Below are positions 28,485 to 37,912 of a DNA stretch of 64,000 nt, one piece after another. Every line of letters starts with the position of its first letter. Position 1 is the first letter of the stretch. The stretch is from Streptomyces sp. NBC_00557. GTDB taxonomy: Bacteria; Actinomycetota; Actinomycetes; Streptomycetales; Streptomycetaceae. The notes under the pieces are model-generated. The model ran no database searches. It was not told the DNA's origin and saw only the letters and a program-made list of their open reading frames with translations. The position numbers and the translations under genes are program-made. The stretch is from positions 1,984,001 to 2,048,000 of the forward strand of contig NZ_CP107796.1 in NCBI RefSeq assembly GCF_036345995.1, in the 5' to 3' direction.

Positions 28485-30082
28485 ACTGTGCTCCCGAGTA
28501 CGTCCCTGGCCGGTGCCGTCAGCTGCTCCCGTACCGCGCGGCGCAGGATCTTCCCCGAGGGGTTGCGCGGCAGGGAGTCGGTGAAGTGGTAGGCGCCCGG
28601 GATCTTGTAGTCGGCGATGCGGCCCCGCAGGGACAGCAGCAGTTCCCGGGCTGTCGCCCGCGCGCCGGGCTTGAGCACGACCACCGCGTGCACGCTCTCG
28701 CCCCACCGCTCGTCGGGCAGGCCGACCACGGCCGCGTCGGCGACGGCGGGGTGCGCGGCGAGGGCCTTCTCGACCTCCGCCGGGTAGATGTTCTGCCCGG
28801 CGACGATGATCGTGTCGTTGATCCGGTCGCACAGGTGGAGGTAGCCGTCCTCGTCGAGGTAGCCGGCGTCGCCCATGTGCAGCCACTCCCCCGCCAGGGT
28901 GCGGGCGGTGGCCTCGGGCAGGTTCCAGTAGCCGAGCATCCGGGAGGGGGCGCGCACGCAGATCTGGCCGATGGCGCCGGGCGGCAGGCTCTCGCCGTCG
29001 GGGCCGATCACCTTGATCTCGTTGCCGGGGCAGGGCAGACCCACCGAGGTGAGCTTGGTGCTGTCCGGGCGGTGGGCGTCGGGCGGCAGGCACACGGCGA
29101 CGCTGCCGGTCTCGGTGCTGGCGTAGATCTGGGCGAACTCGCAGCGGTAGGTCTCCAGGCACTGCTTGAGCAGCGTCGGGGACATGGGCGCGGCGCCGTA
29201 GGCGATCTTGCGCAGGGACGCGAACGCCTCGGGTCCGGCCTCGCGTTCGGCGGCCATCGCCTGGAGCATGGCCGGTGCGGCGAAGGTGGTGGTCACCCGG
29301 TGGGCGCGGATGAGGCGGACCGCTTCCTGCGGTTCGAACCGGGGCATGATCACATTGGTGCCGCCCGCGTTGAAGGTGTGCAGGAACCAGCCGATGCCGG
29401 CCACGCCGAAGCCCGGCAGTGAGATCAGGGCCACGTCCTCGGGCAGCCAGTCGATCCAGTCGACGCCGGCGGCGCGGCTCGCGTGCGGCAGCGTGAAGAA
29501 GCTGCGGTGGGCGAGGACGGCGCCCTTGGGCAGGCCGGTGGTGCCGCTGGTGTAGATCTGGATGACGGCGTCGTCGGGTCCGGTGCCGGGCACGGGGTCG
29601 GTCTCGGGCTGGTCGGCCGCCCAGGCGAGCAGTCCGGCGCCGCGCGCCGGTTCGCCGTAGGGGTCGGTGCCGTCGACGCGGATCACCCGGCGCAGTCCGC
29701 GCAGTTGGTGGCGGACCGTGGCGACGGTGTCCCAGAACTCGTCGTCCACGAAGATCAGCGTGGCGCCGGAGTCGCGCAGGATGTGGTCGACCTCGCCGGG
29801 GGTGAGCCGCCAGTTGACCGGGACCAGGACGGCGCCGGCCTTGGCGCAGGCGATCATCACCAGGTAGTAGGTGGCGGACTCGCGGCCCAGGTAGGCGACC
29901 CGGTCGCCGCGCCCGACCCCGCTCGCGTGCAGGGCGTGCGCGGCCCGGTTGCTGTCGCGGTGCAGCTTGTCGTAGGTGGTGACATGGCCCTCGCAGATGA
30001 TCGCCGGGTGGTCGGGGCGGCTTCCGGCGTGGGCCCGGGAGGAGTGGTGGAGCGTCCAGCGCTCCCTTGGTATGTCGGTCAT
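28481..30082 (-). CDS. Acyl-CoA/ACP ligase (ANL superfamily)
   Basis: 533-aa adenylate-forming enzyme. The P-loop-like YTSGTTGLPKGAV, the A5 motif YASTETG, GDAGYLDEDGYLHLCDR and the C-terminal catalytic Lys region NPSGKILRR are all present. It would activate a carboxylate as acyl-AMP and load it on CoA or a carrier protein. Its position directly after the PKS and in the same operon as a stand-alone ACP suggests that it primes that ACP or the PKS. Substrate unknown: a fatty acid or the azoxy carboxylate are the obvious candidates. ATG at 30082 follows GGGA-rich sequence. Confidence 0.88.
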   Translation of the reverse strand: MTDIPRERWTLHHSSRAHAGSRPDHPAIICEGHVTTYDKLHRDSNRAAHALHASGVGRGDRVAYLGRESATYYLVMIACAKAGAVLVPVNWRLTPGEVDHILRDSGATLIFVDDEFWDTVATVRHQLRGLRRVIRVDGTDPYGEPARGAGLLAWAADQPETDPVPGTGPDDAVIQIYTSGTTGLPKGAVLAHRSFFTLPHASRAAGVDWIDWLPEDVALISLPGFGVAGIGWFLHTFNAGGTNVIMPRFEPQEAVRLIRAHRVTTTFAAPAMLQAMAAEREAGPEAFASLRKIAYGAAPMSPTLLKQCLETYRCEFAQIYASTETGSVAVCLPPDAHRPDSTKLTSVGLPCPGNEIKVIGPDGESLPPGAIGQICVRAPSRMLGYWNLPEATARTLAGEWLHMGDAGYLDEDGYLHLCDRINDTIIVAGQNIYPAEVEKALAAHPAVADAAVVGLPDERWGESVHAVVVLKPGARATARELLLSLRGRIADYKIPGAYHFTDSLPRNPSGKILRRAVREQLTAPARDVLGSTV

Positions 30083-30114
30083 CTCGGTTTCCCGTCCCTT
30101 GCTTTCCGCGTGCC

Positions 30115-33100
30115 TTAGGCGAGCTGCCCGGCGACGAACCGGGCGAGCGCGCGGACCGTGGGGTGGTCGTGGGTGAGGGAGGCCGGCAGGGGCAGCCGGA
30201 AGGCCTGCTCCAGCGCGGACTTGACCTGCTGGGCCATCAGGGAGTCCAGGCCCAGCGACACGAACTCGGAGTTCACGTCCAGTTCGTCGCCCTCCTCCAG
30301 GTGCAGGACGGCGGCGACCTTCTCGCGGACCACGGGGGTGACGGCGGCCAGGCGTTCGGACTCGGGCAGCGCGGCCAGCGCGCCGAGGTCGAGGCCGCTG
30401 CCGTCCTCGCCGGGTGTCCGCCGGGCGAGCCGGTCGTAGAACAGGTCGCCGGTGACGCTGCCGGAGACATAGCGGTCCCAGTCGAACTCGCCGACGATCC
30501 GCTGGGTGCGCGGCCGCCCCCAGAGCCGGGCGAGGGTGTCCAGGGCGCGGGTCGGGGAGAAGAAGCGGACGCCGCTGCGTTCGATCTCCTGGCCGAGGTG
30601 CTCCTCCAGCCGGGCGGACATGCCGACCCGGGCCCAGGCGCCCCAGTTCACCGACAGGCCCGGCACCCCGCGCCGGCCGCGCCACTCGGCGAGCGCGTCG
30701 AGGGCGGCGCTGGCGGCGGCGTAGTGGCCCTGGGTGGCGCCGCCGAGGACGGAGGCGATGGAGGAGTAGGTGACGAAGAACTCCAGCTCGGGGAAGGAGG
30801 TCTCGGCGGCCTCGTGCAGCAGCCAGCCGCCGTAGGCCTTGGCGGCGAGCTGGGCGTCGATGGACTCCCAGGTCAGCTCGGAGATCAGTTTCTTGTCGTA
30901 GGAGCCGGCGGCGTGCACGATCCCGCCGACCGGGTACGGCCCCGCCGCCAGCTTCCGCACCAGCCGCTGGACGTCCTGCGGGCGGGACACGTCGGCGCGT
31001 ACGACATCGATCTCGGCGTCGGCGGCGAGGTCGGCGAGCAGTTCGGAGGCCTCCTCGGTGGCCCGGCCGCTGCGGCTGACCAGGGTCAGGTGCCGGGCGC
31101 CGAGGGCGGCCAGCTTGCGGGCGGTGACCAGGCCGAGCCCGCCGAGGCCGCCGGTGACGAGGTAGGTGCGGTCGGCGCGCAGCCCGGCGGGGCCCTCGTC
31201 CGCCTGGTGCGGCTGCTCCTCGATGTCCTCCGGCAGCGTCACCCAGGCCCGCCCGGCGGGGTCGGCGAGGGCGGTGCGCAGGGCCTCGCCGGTCTCGTCG
31301 AGCCGGAAGCGGGGGGCGGTGTCGTCGGAGCCGGTGGCGTGGACGACGGCCGGGACGGGGACGGTGAGGGTGGAGCGGAAGGTGCCGTCGTGCCGGACGA
31401 GCACCTCGTCGCCGGGCTCGAATCCGGTGCCGCCGGCGGCGGCGAGGACCGTGCCGCGCGCCAACCGGCCGAGCAACGGCGGGGGTTCCTCCTCGGCGGC
31501 CTCCTCGGCGCGCTCGGCCCGGCCGGTGTCCAGGGCGGTGCGGGCGTCGGCGGCGGTGAGGCCGACGGTGTGCACCCGGACCTGGACCTCGCCGGCCCGG
31601 GGCGCCCGGTCGGTGACCGGGGCGAGGGCCAGGTCGGACAGGTCGCCGGAGTCGGGGGCGCGCAGTTCGAAGCCGCCGGTCCAGGTGAGGGCGGTGTCAC
31701 CGGCGAGCAGCCGGCGCACATAGCGGCGGCCGGGGCGGTGGGCGACCTGGTACTCGCCGGGCGGCTCGGCCCGCCACTCCTCGGCGAGCGGGGCGAGGCC
31801 GCTGCCGGGGGCGAGGTCGACCAGGGTGGCCCGGTACTGCGGGTACTCGGTGAGCAGCACCCGGCCGAAGCCCCACAGGGTGGCGGCGCCGAGGTGGCCG
31901 CCGTCGCCGGCCGGGTCGCCGGGCAGCCACTGGGCGCCCTCGGTGACCAGCCACAGCCGGGGCGGGCGCGCCGCGGCCTCCAGCGCGCCGAGGAGCGCGA
32001 GCAGTTCGCGGTAGTTGTCCTCGCACTCGGCGCGCAGCCGCCCGGCGGACATCGGCTCGGACCGCTGCCGCCACAGCCGGCACACGTCGGTGACGGTCGG
32101 GTCCTCCAGGGCTGCCTTGAGGTCGGTGAGGTCGGCCAGCCAGGTGACCTTCACCCCGGGCTCGGCGGCGAGTTCGGCGGCGCGCGCGGCGGACGGGTCG
32201 AGCAGGACCACGTGCCGGGCCGGGGCGTGCTCGCGGGCGGGCAGGGCGCGGCGCACCCAGTCGGGGCGGTGCAGGAACTGGCGGCGGCCGGCGCGGCCCT
32301 CGGGCCGGGCCATGCGCACACCGAGCAGCTCGGCGACCGGCTCCCCGTTCTCCAGCAGGAGCACGTCCGCGAGGCGCCCGTCCTGTTCGCCGCGCACCCG
32401 GGCCAGCACCCGCAGGCTCTCCCCGCGCGGCTTGCGGAAGTGCCGTACGGCGGCGATCCCGCGCGGCACGAACACCGGGCCCTCGGGGTCGAGGACGACC
32501 AGCGCCTGCACGGCGGCCTCCAGCAGCTCGGCCGGGACGTGCTCGACGGCGGTGGCGTCGCGCCCGGTCAGCTCGCCGGTGACCAGACCGTCGCCGTGCC
32601 GGGCGGCGCGCAGCAGCAGGCGCATGCGCGGGCCCTGGGGGCGGCCGACGGAGGCGAGGTCGGTGTAGATGTCCTCGTCGTCGATGTGCTGGGCGGCCGG
32701 CGCCAGGGTCGCGTCCAGTTCCGCCAGCTCCGAGACGGGCACGAGGGGTTCGGGTTCGGCGGCGACGACGGCGGTGGCGTGCAGGTTCTCCTCGCCGCCG
32801 ACGGTGGTGAACACCTCGACCTCGGCACCGCCGCCCTGCCGGGGCCGCCAGCGGGTGGTCAGCGCGGTCAGGGTCTCGGCGGGCAGCTCCAGCGGGGCGA
32901 GCAGCGCCAGGTCGCGGACGGCGGAGCGGGCGTGGCCCTGGACCGCGTCCTGCACGGCGAACAGCAGGTCGACGTAGGCGCCGGCGGGCAGCACGGTACG
33001 GCCGCCGTCGGCGAGGTCGGCGAGCGCGCCCAGCTCCTCGGCGGTGAACTCGGCGGTGAACTCCCGTACCCCGCTGGCGAACCGCTCCTCGGTGCCGAGC

Positions 33101-35778
33101 AGCGGGTGCCGCGCGGTGCCGTTCGCGGCGGAGCGGCGCGGGGTGACGGAGGGCAGCCAGTAGCGCTTGCGCTGGAAGGCGTACGTCGGCAGGTCCACCC
33201 GGGCCGGTACGGGCTGCCCGGCGTGGTAGCCGGTCCAGGAGACGGGCAGGCCGGCCGTGTAGTAGTCGGCGAGGGCGGTGAGGGTGGTGGCGGTGGTGGT
33301 GTCGCGGCGGCGCAGGCTCGGCAGCCACAGGTGGTCCTCGGCGGTGACGCCGCGCCGGGCGAGCGCGGTCAGTCCGGCCTGCGGGCCGATCTCGACCATC
33401 GCGTGCCGACCGCGCCGGGCGACGGCCCGGATGCCGTCGAGGAACCGGACCGGTTCGCCGATGTGCCGCACCCAGTAGTCGGCGTCGCCGATGTCGCGGA
33501 ACCGGGCGAGCCGGCCGGTGACGTTGGAGACGATGCTGATCTGCGGCTCGTGGAAGGCGATGCCGTCGAGGGCGGCGCGGAAGTCGTCGTAGACCTCGGC
33601 CATCAGCGGGGAGTGGAAGGCGTGGGAGACCTTCAGCCGCTCCACGCGGACGCCCCGGCCGGCGAGGATGGCGCCGACCTCGTCGAGGGCGGCCGTGGCG
33701 CCGGAGATCACCGTCTGGTCGGGGGCGTTGATCCCGGCCAGCGCGAGGTCGTCGCGGCCCTCGAGCAGCGGCTCGACGTCCTCGACGGGCGCGGTGACGG
33801 CGGCCATTCCGCCCTCGGTGCGCACGGCCTGCATCAGCCGGGCGCGGGCGGCGACCAGCCGTACGGCGTCGGGCAGGTCGAACAGCCCGGCGACGGCGGC
33901 GGCGACGACCTCGCCGATGCTGTGCCCGATGAGTACGTTGGGCCGGGCGCCCCAGGCCATCCACTGCCGGGCGAGCGCGTACTCCAGGGTGAACAGGGCG
34001 GGCTGGGTGTACTCGGTGCGGTCGACCGCCTCGGGGTCGGAGGCGGTGCCGAGCAGCAACTCCCGTACGGAGCGGCCGAGATGGGCGGCGAAGAGCCGGT
34101 CGCACTCGTCCACGTGGGCGCGGAAGACGGGGAAGGCCCCGTACAGGGCGGCGCCCATGCCGGCGTACTGGGAGCCCTGGCCGGTGAACAGGAACGCGGT
34201 CTTGCGGATGCCGGAGGGCCCCTCGTGCTCCTGCTCGGCGGCCCGGTCCAGGAGCTTCGCCAGCGCGGCCCGGTCGGCGACCGGGGCGGCGATGCGGTAG
34301 GGGTGGTGGGCGCGGGTGGTGTTGGCGCTGTGGCAGAGCGCTTCCAGCGGCTGTTCGTCGACCAGCCCGCGGTAGGCGGCGGCGAGTTCGCGCAGTGCCG
34401 CGGCGTTCTTCGCCGACAGGGTGAACACCGGCGGCACGCCACCCGCCGTCTCGGCGGCCGGCGCCCGCTCGGGCGCCTGCTCCAGCACCACCGCGCCGAT
34501 GGTCCCGGCGAACCCGAAGCTGTTGACGACGGCGCGCCGCACCTCGGTGTCCCATGGCTCGCAGGCGGTGGGCACCCGCAGCGGGTAGAGGTCCCAGGGG
34601 ATGCGGCCGGAGGGCGTCCGCAGGTTGATGTGCGGGTAGATCGTGCGGGCGCGCAGCTGGAGCACGGTCTTGATGACGCCGACGATGCCGGAGGCGGGCT
34701 CCATGTGGCCCAGGTTGGTCTTCACCGAACCGACCAGCACCGGGCGGTCCTTGGTGTGCGAGCCTGCGAACACGTCCCCGATGGCGCCGAACTCGATGGG
34801 GTCGCCGAGCGGGGTGCCGGTGCCGTGCGCCTCGACGTACTGGATGTCCCCGGGCGTGAGGCGGGCGGCGTCGAGCGCGCTGCGGATGACCTTCTCCTGG
34901 GCCGGTCCGTTGGGCACCGTCAGGCCCGCGCTGTCGCCGTCCTGTCCGACGGCCGTGCCGCGGACCAGGGCGAGGACGCGGTCGCCGTCGCGTTCGGCGT
35001 CGCTCAGCCGCTTGAGGACGACGATGCCGCAGCCCTCGGCGCGCGCGTAGCCGTCGGCGGACTCGTCGAAGGTCTTGCAGTGCCCGTCGGGGGCGAGCAT
35101 CTGGGCGTTGGAGAACATCACCGGGATGCGCGGGTGGTGCAGGGCGTTGACGCCGCCGCACAGCGCGATGTCGGTCTCGCCGCCGCGCAGCGCCTGCACG
35201 GCGAGGTGCAGGGCGACCAGCGAGGAGGAGCAGGCGGTGTCGACGCTCATGCTCGGGCCGCGCCAGCCGAGGAAGTACGACAGCCGGCCGGACAGCGGGA
35301 ACATGGTGATGCCGGAGGCCAGGTGGCCGTCGAGTTCCTCGTACGGCAGTGAGTCCAGCTCCAGGGCGTAGTCGATGGAGCTGGCGCCGATGTAGACGCC
35401 GCCGTTGCCCCGGCGCAGCGGGGCCGGGTCGATGCCGGCGTGCTCCAGGGCCTGCCAGGCGGTCTCCAGCAGCAGCCGCTGCTGGGGGTCCATGTAGCGG
35501 GCTTCCTTCGGGGAGATGTTGAAGAAGCCCGCGTCGAACAGGTCGATGCGGTCAAGGAATCCGCCGGCCGAGGCGATGATCTTGCCCTTGTCGTCGGGGC
35601 CCTCGGGGGTGAACGCCTCCACGTCCCAGCGGTCCCGGGGGATGGGCCCGATCCCGCTCCTGCCCTCCCGCAGGAAGGCGTCGAACTCGTCGGGCGAGCC
35701 GCTGCCGCCGGGGAACCGCAGACCGATTCCGACGATCGCGACCGGCTCGGGCGCCTGCTCTGTCTCCGTACGCGGCAT
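30115..35778 (-). CDS. Single-module type I PKS: KS-AT-(inactive DH)-(relic ER)-KR-ACP
   Basis: 1887-aa modular or iterative PKS. KS (about 10-430; DTACSSS with Cys about 181, EAHGTGTP, NLGHMEPASG); AT (about 520-820; GHSIGE near 617, HAFHS near 719, the malonyl-CoA signature); a DH-fold region (about 870-1160) lacking the catalytic His (LADGGRTVLPAGAY near 926) and with Glu for Asp; a GroES-like ER N-lobe remnant (about 1379-1483; GFEPGDEVLV) without its nucleotide-binding half; KR (TGGLGGLG near 1543, Ser in FVTYSSIA, Tyr about 1684 in GHYAAAS); ACP (GLDSLMA, Ser about 1845). It should add malonate and reduce to a beta-hydroxyl. No TE is fused. ATG at 35778 follows GAGGAG. Confidence 0.92.
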   Translation of the reverse strand: MPRTETEQAPEPVAIVGIGLRFPGGSGSPDEFDAFLREGRSGIGPIPRDRWDVEAFTPEGPDDKGKIIASAGGFLDRIDLFDAGFFNISPKEARYMDPQQRLLLETAWQALEHAGIDPAPLRRGNGGVYIGASSIDYALELDSLPYEELDGHLASGITMFPLSGRLSYFLGWRGPSMSVDTACSSSLVALHLAVQALRGGETDIALCGGVNALHHPRIPVMFSNAQMLAPDGHCKTFDESADGYARAEGCGIVVLKRLSDAERDGDRVLALVRGTAVGQDGDSAGLTVPNGPAQEKVIRSALDAARLTPGDIQYVEAHGTGTPLGDPIEFGAIGDVFAGSHTKDRPVLVGSVKTNLGHMEPASGIVGVIKTVLQLRARTIYPHINLRTPSGRIPWDLYPLRVPTACEPWDTEVRRAVVNSFGFAGTIGAVVLEQAPERAPAAETAGGVPPVFTLSAKNAAALRELAAAYRGLVDEQPLEALCHSANTTRAHHPYRIAAPVADRAALAKLLDRAAEQEHEGPSGIRKTAFLFTGQGSQYAGMGAALYGAFPVFRAHVDECDRLFAAHLGRSVRELLLGTASDPEAVDRTEYTQPALFTLEYALARQWMAWGARPNVLIGHSIGEVVAAAVAGLFDLPDAVRLVAARARLMQAVRTEGGMAAVTAPVEDVEPLLEGRDDLALAGINAPDQTVISGATAALDEVGAILAGRGVRVERLKVSHAFHSPLMAEVYDDFRAALDGIAFHEPQISIVSNVTGRLARFRDIGDADYWVRHIGEPVRFLDGIRAVARRGRHAMVEIGPQAGLTALARRGVTAEDHLWLPSLRRRDTTTATTLTALADYYTAGLPVSWTGYHAGQPVPARVDLPTYAFQRKRYWLPSVTPRRSAANGTARHPLLGTEERFASGVREFTAEFTAEELGALADLADGGRTVLPAGAYVDLLFAVQDAVQGHARSAVRDLALLAPLELPAETLTALTTRWRPRQGGGAEVEVFTTVGGEENLHATAVVAAEPEPLVPVSELAELDATLAPAAQHIDDEDIYTDLASVGRPQGPRMRLLLRAARHGDGLVTGELTGRDATAVEHVPAELLEAAVQALVVLDPEGPVFVPRGIAAVRHFRKPRGESLRVLARVRGEQDGRLADVLLLENGEPVAELLGVRMARPEGRAGRRQFLHRPDWVRRALPAREHAPARHVVLLDPSAARAAELAAEPGVKVTWLADLTDLKAALEDPTVTDVCRLWRQRSEPMSAGRLRAECEDNYRELLALLGALEAAARPPRLWLVTEGAQWLPGDPAGDGGHLGAATLWGFGRVLLTEYPQYRATLVDLAPGSGLAPLAEEWRAEPPGEYQVAHRPGRRYVRRLLAGDTALTWTGGFELRAPDSGDLSDLALAPVTDRAPRAGEVQVRVHTVGLTAADARTALDTGRAERAEEAAEEEPPPLLGRLARGTVLAAAGGTGFEPGDEVLVRHDGTFRSTLTVPVPAVVHATGSDDTAPRFRLDETGEALRTALADPAGRAWVTLPEDIEEQPHQADEGPAGLRADRTYLVTGGLGGLGLVTARKLAALGARHLTLVSRSGRATEEASELLADLAADAEIDVVRADVSRPQDVQRLVRKLAAGPYPVGGIVHAAGSYDKKLISELTWESIDAQLAAKAYGGWLLHEAAETSFPELEFFVTYSSIASVLGGATQGHYAAASAALDALAEWRGRRGVPGLSVNWGAWARVGMSARLEEHLGQEIERSGVRFFSPTRALDTLARLWGRPRTQRIVGEFDWDRYVSGSVTGDLFYDRLARRTPGEDGSGLDLGALAALPESERLAAVTPVVREKVAAVLHLEEGDELDVNSEFVSLGLDSLMAQQVKSALEQAFRLPLPASLTHDHPTVRALARFVAGQLA

Positions 35779-35789
35779 GGAGCGACTCC

Positions 35790-36089
35790 TCAAGCTTCCT
35801 GGATGGCCTGGGTCAGGTGGTCCACGAGATGGTCGATCGTCGGCTCGTTGAAGAGCACGCTGACGTTGATCGACAGGTCCAGGAGCTGTTCCAGGCTCTG
35901 CCGTATCTCGGTCAGCCGCAGTGAGGTGAGGCCGAGATCGAAATAGCTGATGTCGAGCGGAAGATCCTCGGAATCGTCCATGAGAAGAACGGCCCTGAAT
36001 TTGCCGAGGACGATTGACTCGATTTCTTCGGCGAGTTCGCTGCGCGGCAGCTCACGCAGGCGCCGGCTGGTGCTGTCGACAGGTGGCAT
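35790..36089 (-). CDS. Stand-alone acyl carrier protein leading the PKS operon
   Basis: Acyl carrier protein of about 100 aa with the phosphopantetheine site FDLGLTSLRL (Ser in LTS) and helix III ending FNEPTIDHLVDHL. It lies 11 bp before the PKS and heads the operon ACP-PKS-ligase-LLM-TE. I prefer the ATG at 36089 (MPPVDSTS) over the in-frame ATG at 36098: the predicted -10 hexamer of the SARP-type promoter (36102-36097) overlaps the latter, and GAGG sits 3 nt before the former, implying a very short leader. Probable role: carrying the unit that the ligase activates. Confidence 0.85.
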   Translation of the reverse strand: MPPVDSTSRRLRELPRSELAEEIESIVLGKFRAVLLMDDSEDLPLDISYFDLGLTSLRLTEIRQSLEQLLDLSINVSVLFNEPTIDHLVDHLTQAIQEA

Positions 36090-36096
36090 GCGCCTC

Positions 36097-36129
36097 ATGC
36101 AAGCAGCGCCGGCTGACGCCCCACTGACG
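36097..36129 (-). promoter_or_regulatory. SARP-type promoter for the ACP-PKS operon
   Basis: Two CGTCAG repeats on the minus strand, 11 bp apart (plus-strand CTGACG at 36113 and 36124), then 10 bp and TTGCAT (36102-36097). The short distance to the start codon suggests an almost leaderless mRNA. Confidence 0.65.
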
Positions 36130-36162
36130 GCTTCCGATCGGTGCGGTTGGCCGGATCGAGCC

Positions 36163-36206
36163 GGTCAGCCGGGCGTCAGCGCCGGGTCAGATTCCGCTGC
36201 CAGGCT
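36163..36206 (+). promoter_or_regulatory. SARP-type promoter for the main rightward operon
   Basis: GGTCAG, CGTCAG, GGTCAG at 36163, 36174 and 36185 (11-bp period), then 10 bp and CAGGCT (36201-36206), 46 bp before the first gene. It is divergent from the ACP-PKS promoter. Confidence 0.82.
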
Positions 36207-36251
36207 CGCCTTGCTTCAAGAAATCCACACGCCATATCCGAAAGGCTGAAG

Positions 36252-37883
36252 ATGCTTCGCGAAGCCGCGCAGGAGGAGAGTGCTGAGGCACCTTCCGGAT
36301 TGAAGAGCTACGACCTCTACATCGCGGGCAAGGACGTCGCCGGGGACGGCTGGGTCTACACCGTCAGCGGACGCTCCCTGCTGGAAGACGTGTTCACCAG
36401 CGTGAGCCTGAAGCGCTCCCTCGAACAGGACCCCGAGTCCGAGGCGGCGAGGCACCCCTACGTCGTCGGGCGCTGCGCGATCGCGGACGACTCCGCCATC
36501 GACCTGGCCACCCAGGCCGCCGCCGCTGCCGCCTCCGACTGGGCGGCCGTGCCCCTGGAGCGGCGGATGCGGCTGGGCACCCGCTTCCGCGAGGAACTGA
36601 TCAAGCACCAGGACGAGTTCCTGCGCATGCTGGTCGCCGAGTCCCACCCCGTGAAGCTCGCCCGCTGGGAGCTGAGCTGCCTGCTGCAGATCTACGCCCC
36701 CGGCTCCCTGCGCTGGTACCTGAAGCAGATGCGGGTGGAGAAGGAGTACAACGGCCGCAAGCTGATCCTGCACCGCCAGCCGGACGGCGTCGTCGCCTTC
36801 AACCCGCCGCAGAACGCCCCGCTGCCCAGCGCCGCCCTGTGCGTGCTGGCCCTGATGGCCGGCAACGCGGTCGTGGTGCGGGCCCCGCGCAGCATCGCGC
36901 TGTCCACGATGTGGCTGCTGCGGGACGTCGTCGCCCCGCTGCTGGAGGAGATCGACGCACCCGCCGGCGTGCTCAACGCGGTGTGCTCCAACCCGAAGCA
37001 GACCATGGACCGCTGGATCGCCGACCCGCTGATCAACGACATCTTCTACATCGGCGGCAGCCAGGAGGGCCTGCGCTTCGAGCAGCAGTGCGTGGCCCAC
37101 GGCAAGAAGCCGATCCTCGAACTCGCCGGCAACGACGGCATCGTGGTGTGGAAGGACGCCGACGTGAGGTGGGCGGCCGAGGCCATCACGGAGGCCTTCT
37201 ACGGCTCCGGGCAGATCTGCATGGTGCCGAACTACGTCCTGGTGCACCCGGATGTCGCCGAGGCGCTGATCGCCGAGGTGAAGGAGCAGGTCAAGGGCAT
37301 CCGTCCGGGCCTGCCCGAGGAGGAGGACGTGCTGCTGTCGCCGGTGCGGCGCAGCGAGCGGTTCTTCCGGCTGCTGCGGCAGGCCCTGGACAACGGCGCC
37401 GAGCTGGTGACCGGCGGCCACCGCACCGAGCTGGACGGCACGGTCTCGGAGACCGGGGTGTTCCTGCAGCCGACGGTGGTGCGGGTGGACGGCCTGGACC
37501 GGGCGCGGACGTACGACGTGGTCCGCGAGGAGACCTTCTTCCCGCTGATCCCGATCGTGGTCGCCGAACGCGACAACGACGACGCCCTGCTGGAGGCGTT
37601 CCTGCAGTTCGTCAACAGCAACGACTACGGGCTGCGCAACTCCCTGTGGTCCCGCTCGGACCGCGTCGTGGAGACCTTCGTGCGGCGCACGGTCAACGGC
37701 GGCCTGCTGAAGGTCAACGACTCCCACATCGGCTTCCTGCCGTACCTGCCGAGCCACGGCGGCACCGGCCGCACCGGCGGCGCCTTCGGCGAGGCCAACT
37801 ACCCGATGCTCAAGACCTCCCATGTGCAGGGGGTCAGCATCGCCCGCGACGTGAGCCCGTACGACGCGGTCTTCGGCGCCTGA
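36252..37883 (+). CDS. Aldehyde-dehydrogenase-superfamily enzyme (candidate acyl reductase)
   Basis: 543-aa aldehyde dehydrogenase fold. The nucleophile Cys is in YGSGQICMVPNY and the base Glu in ILELAGND; the cofactor region reads VAFNPPQNAPLP. Family members oxidise aldehydes or, in reverse, reduce acyl thioesters. Since an aminotransferase follows in the same operon and no amino-acid decarboxylase is present, the likely job is to reduce an acyl-ACP or acyl-CoA to an aldehyde for transamination to an alkylamine. Direction is inferred. The ATG at 36252 has AAAGG 7 nt upstream; earlier in-frame starts fall upstream of or inside the promoter. Confidence 0.82.
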   Translation: MLREAAQEESAEAPSGLKSYDLYIAGKDVAGDGWVYTVSGRSLLEDVFTSVSLKRSLEQDPESEAARHPYVVGRCAIADDSAIDLATQAAAAAASDWAAVPLERRMRLGTRFREELIKHQDEFLRMLVAESHPVKLARWELSCLLQIYAPGSLRWYLKQMRVEKEYNGRKLILHRQPDGVVAFNPPQNAPLPSAALCVLALMAGNAVVVRAPRSIALSTMWLLRDVVAPLLEEIDAPAGVLNAVCSNPKQTMDRWIADPLINDIFYIGGSQEGLRFEQQCVAHGKKPILELAGNDGIVVWKDADVRWAAEAITEAFYGSGQICMVPNYVLVHPDVAEALIAEVKEQVKGIRPGLPEEEDVLLSPVRRSERFFRLLRQALDNGAELVTGGHRTELDGTVSETGVFLQPTVVRVDGLDRARTYDVVREETFFPLIPIVVAERDNDDALLEAFLQFVNSNDYGLRNSLWSRSDRVVETFVRRTVNGGLLKVNDSHIGFLPYLPSHGGTGRTGGAFGEANYPMLKTSHVQGVSIARDVSPYDAVFGA

Positions 37884-37912
37884 CCACCCCCAGAGTCCCG
37901 CGGAGGTTTCCC

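Noticed and set aside
30067..35352. A very long open frame on the plus strand opposite the PKS gene (and similar ones opposite acnA, 8695-11520, and the phosphatase gene, 5831-8635).
   Set aside because: These are antisense shadows caused by high-GC codon bias; their translations are Gly/Arg/Val-rich with no domain, while the other strand encodes complete, motif-bearing proteins.
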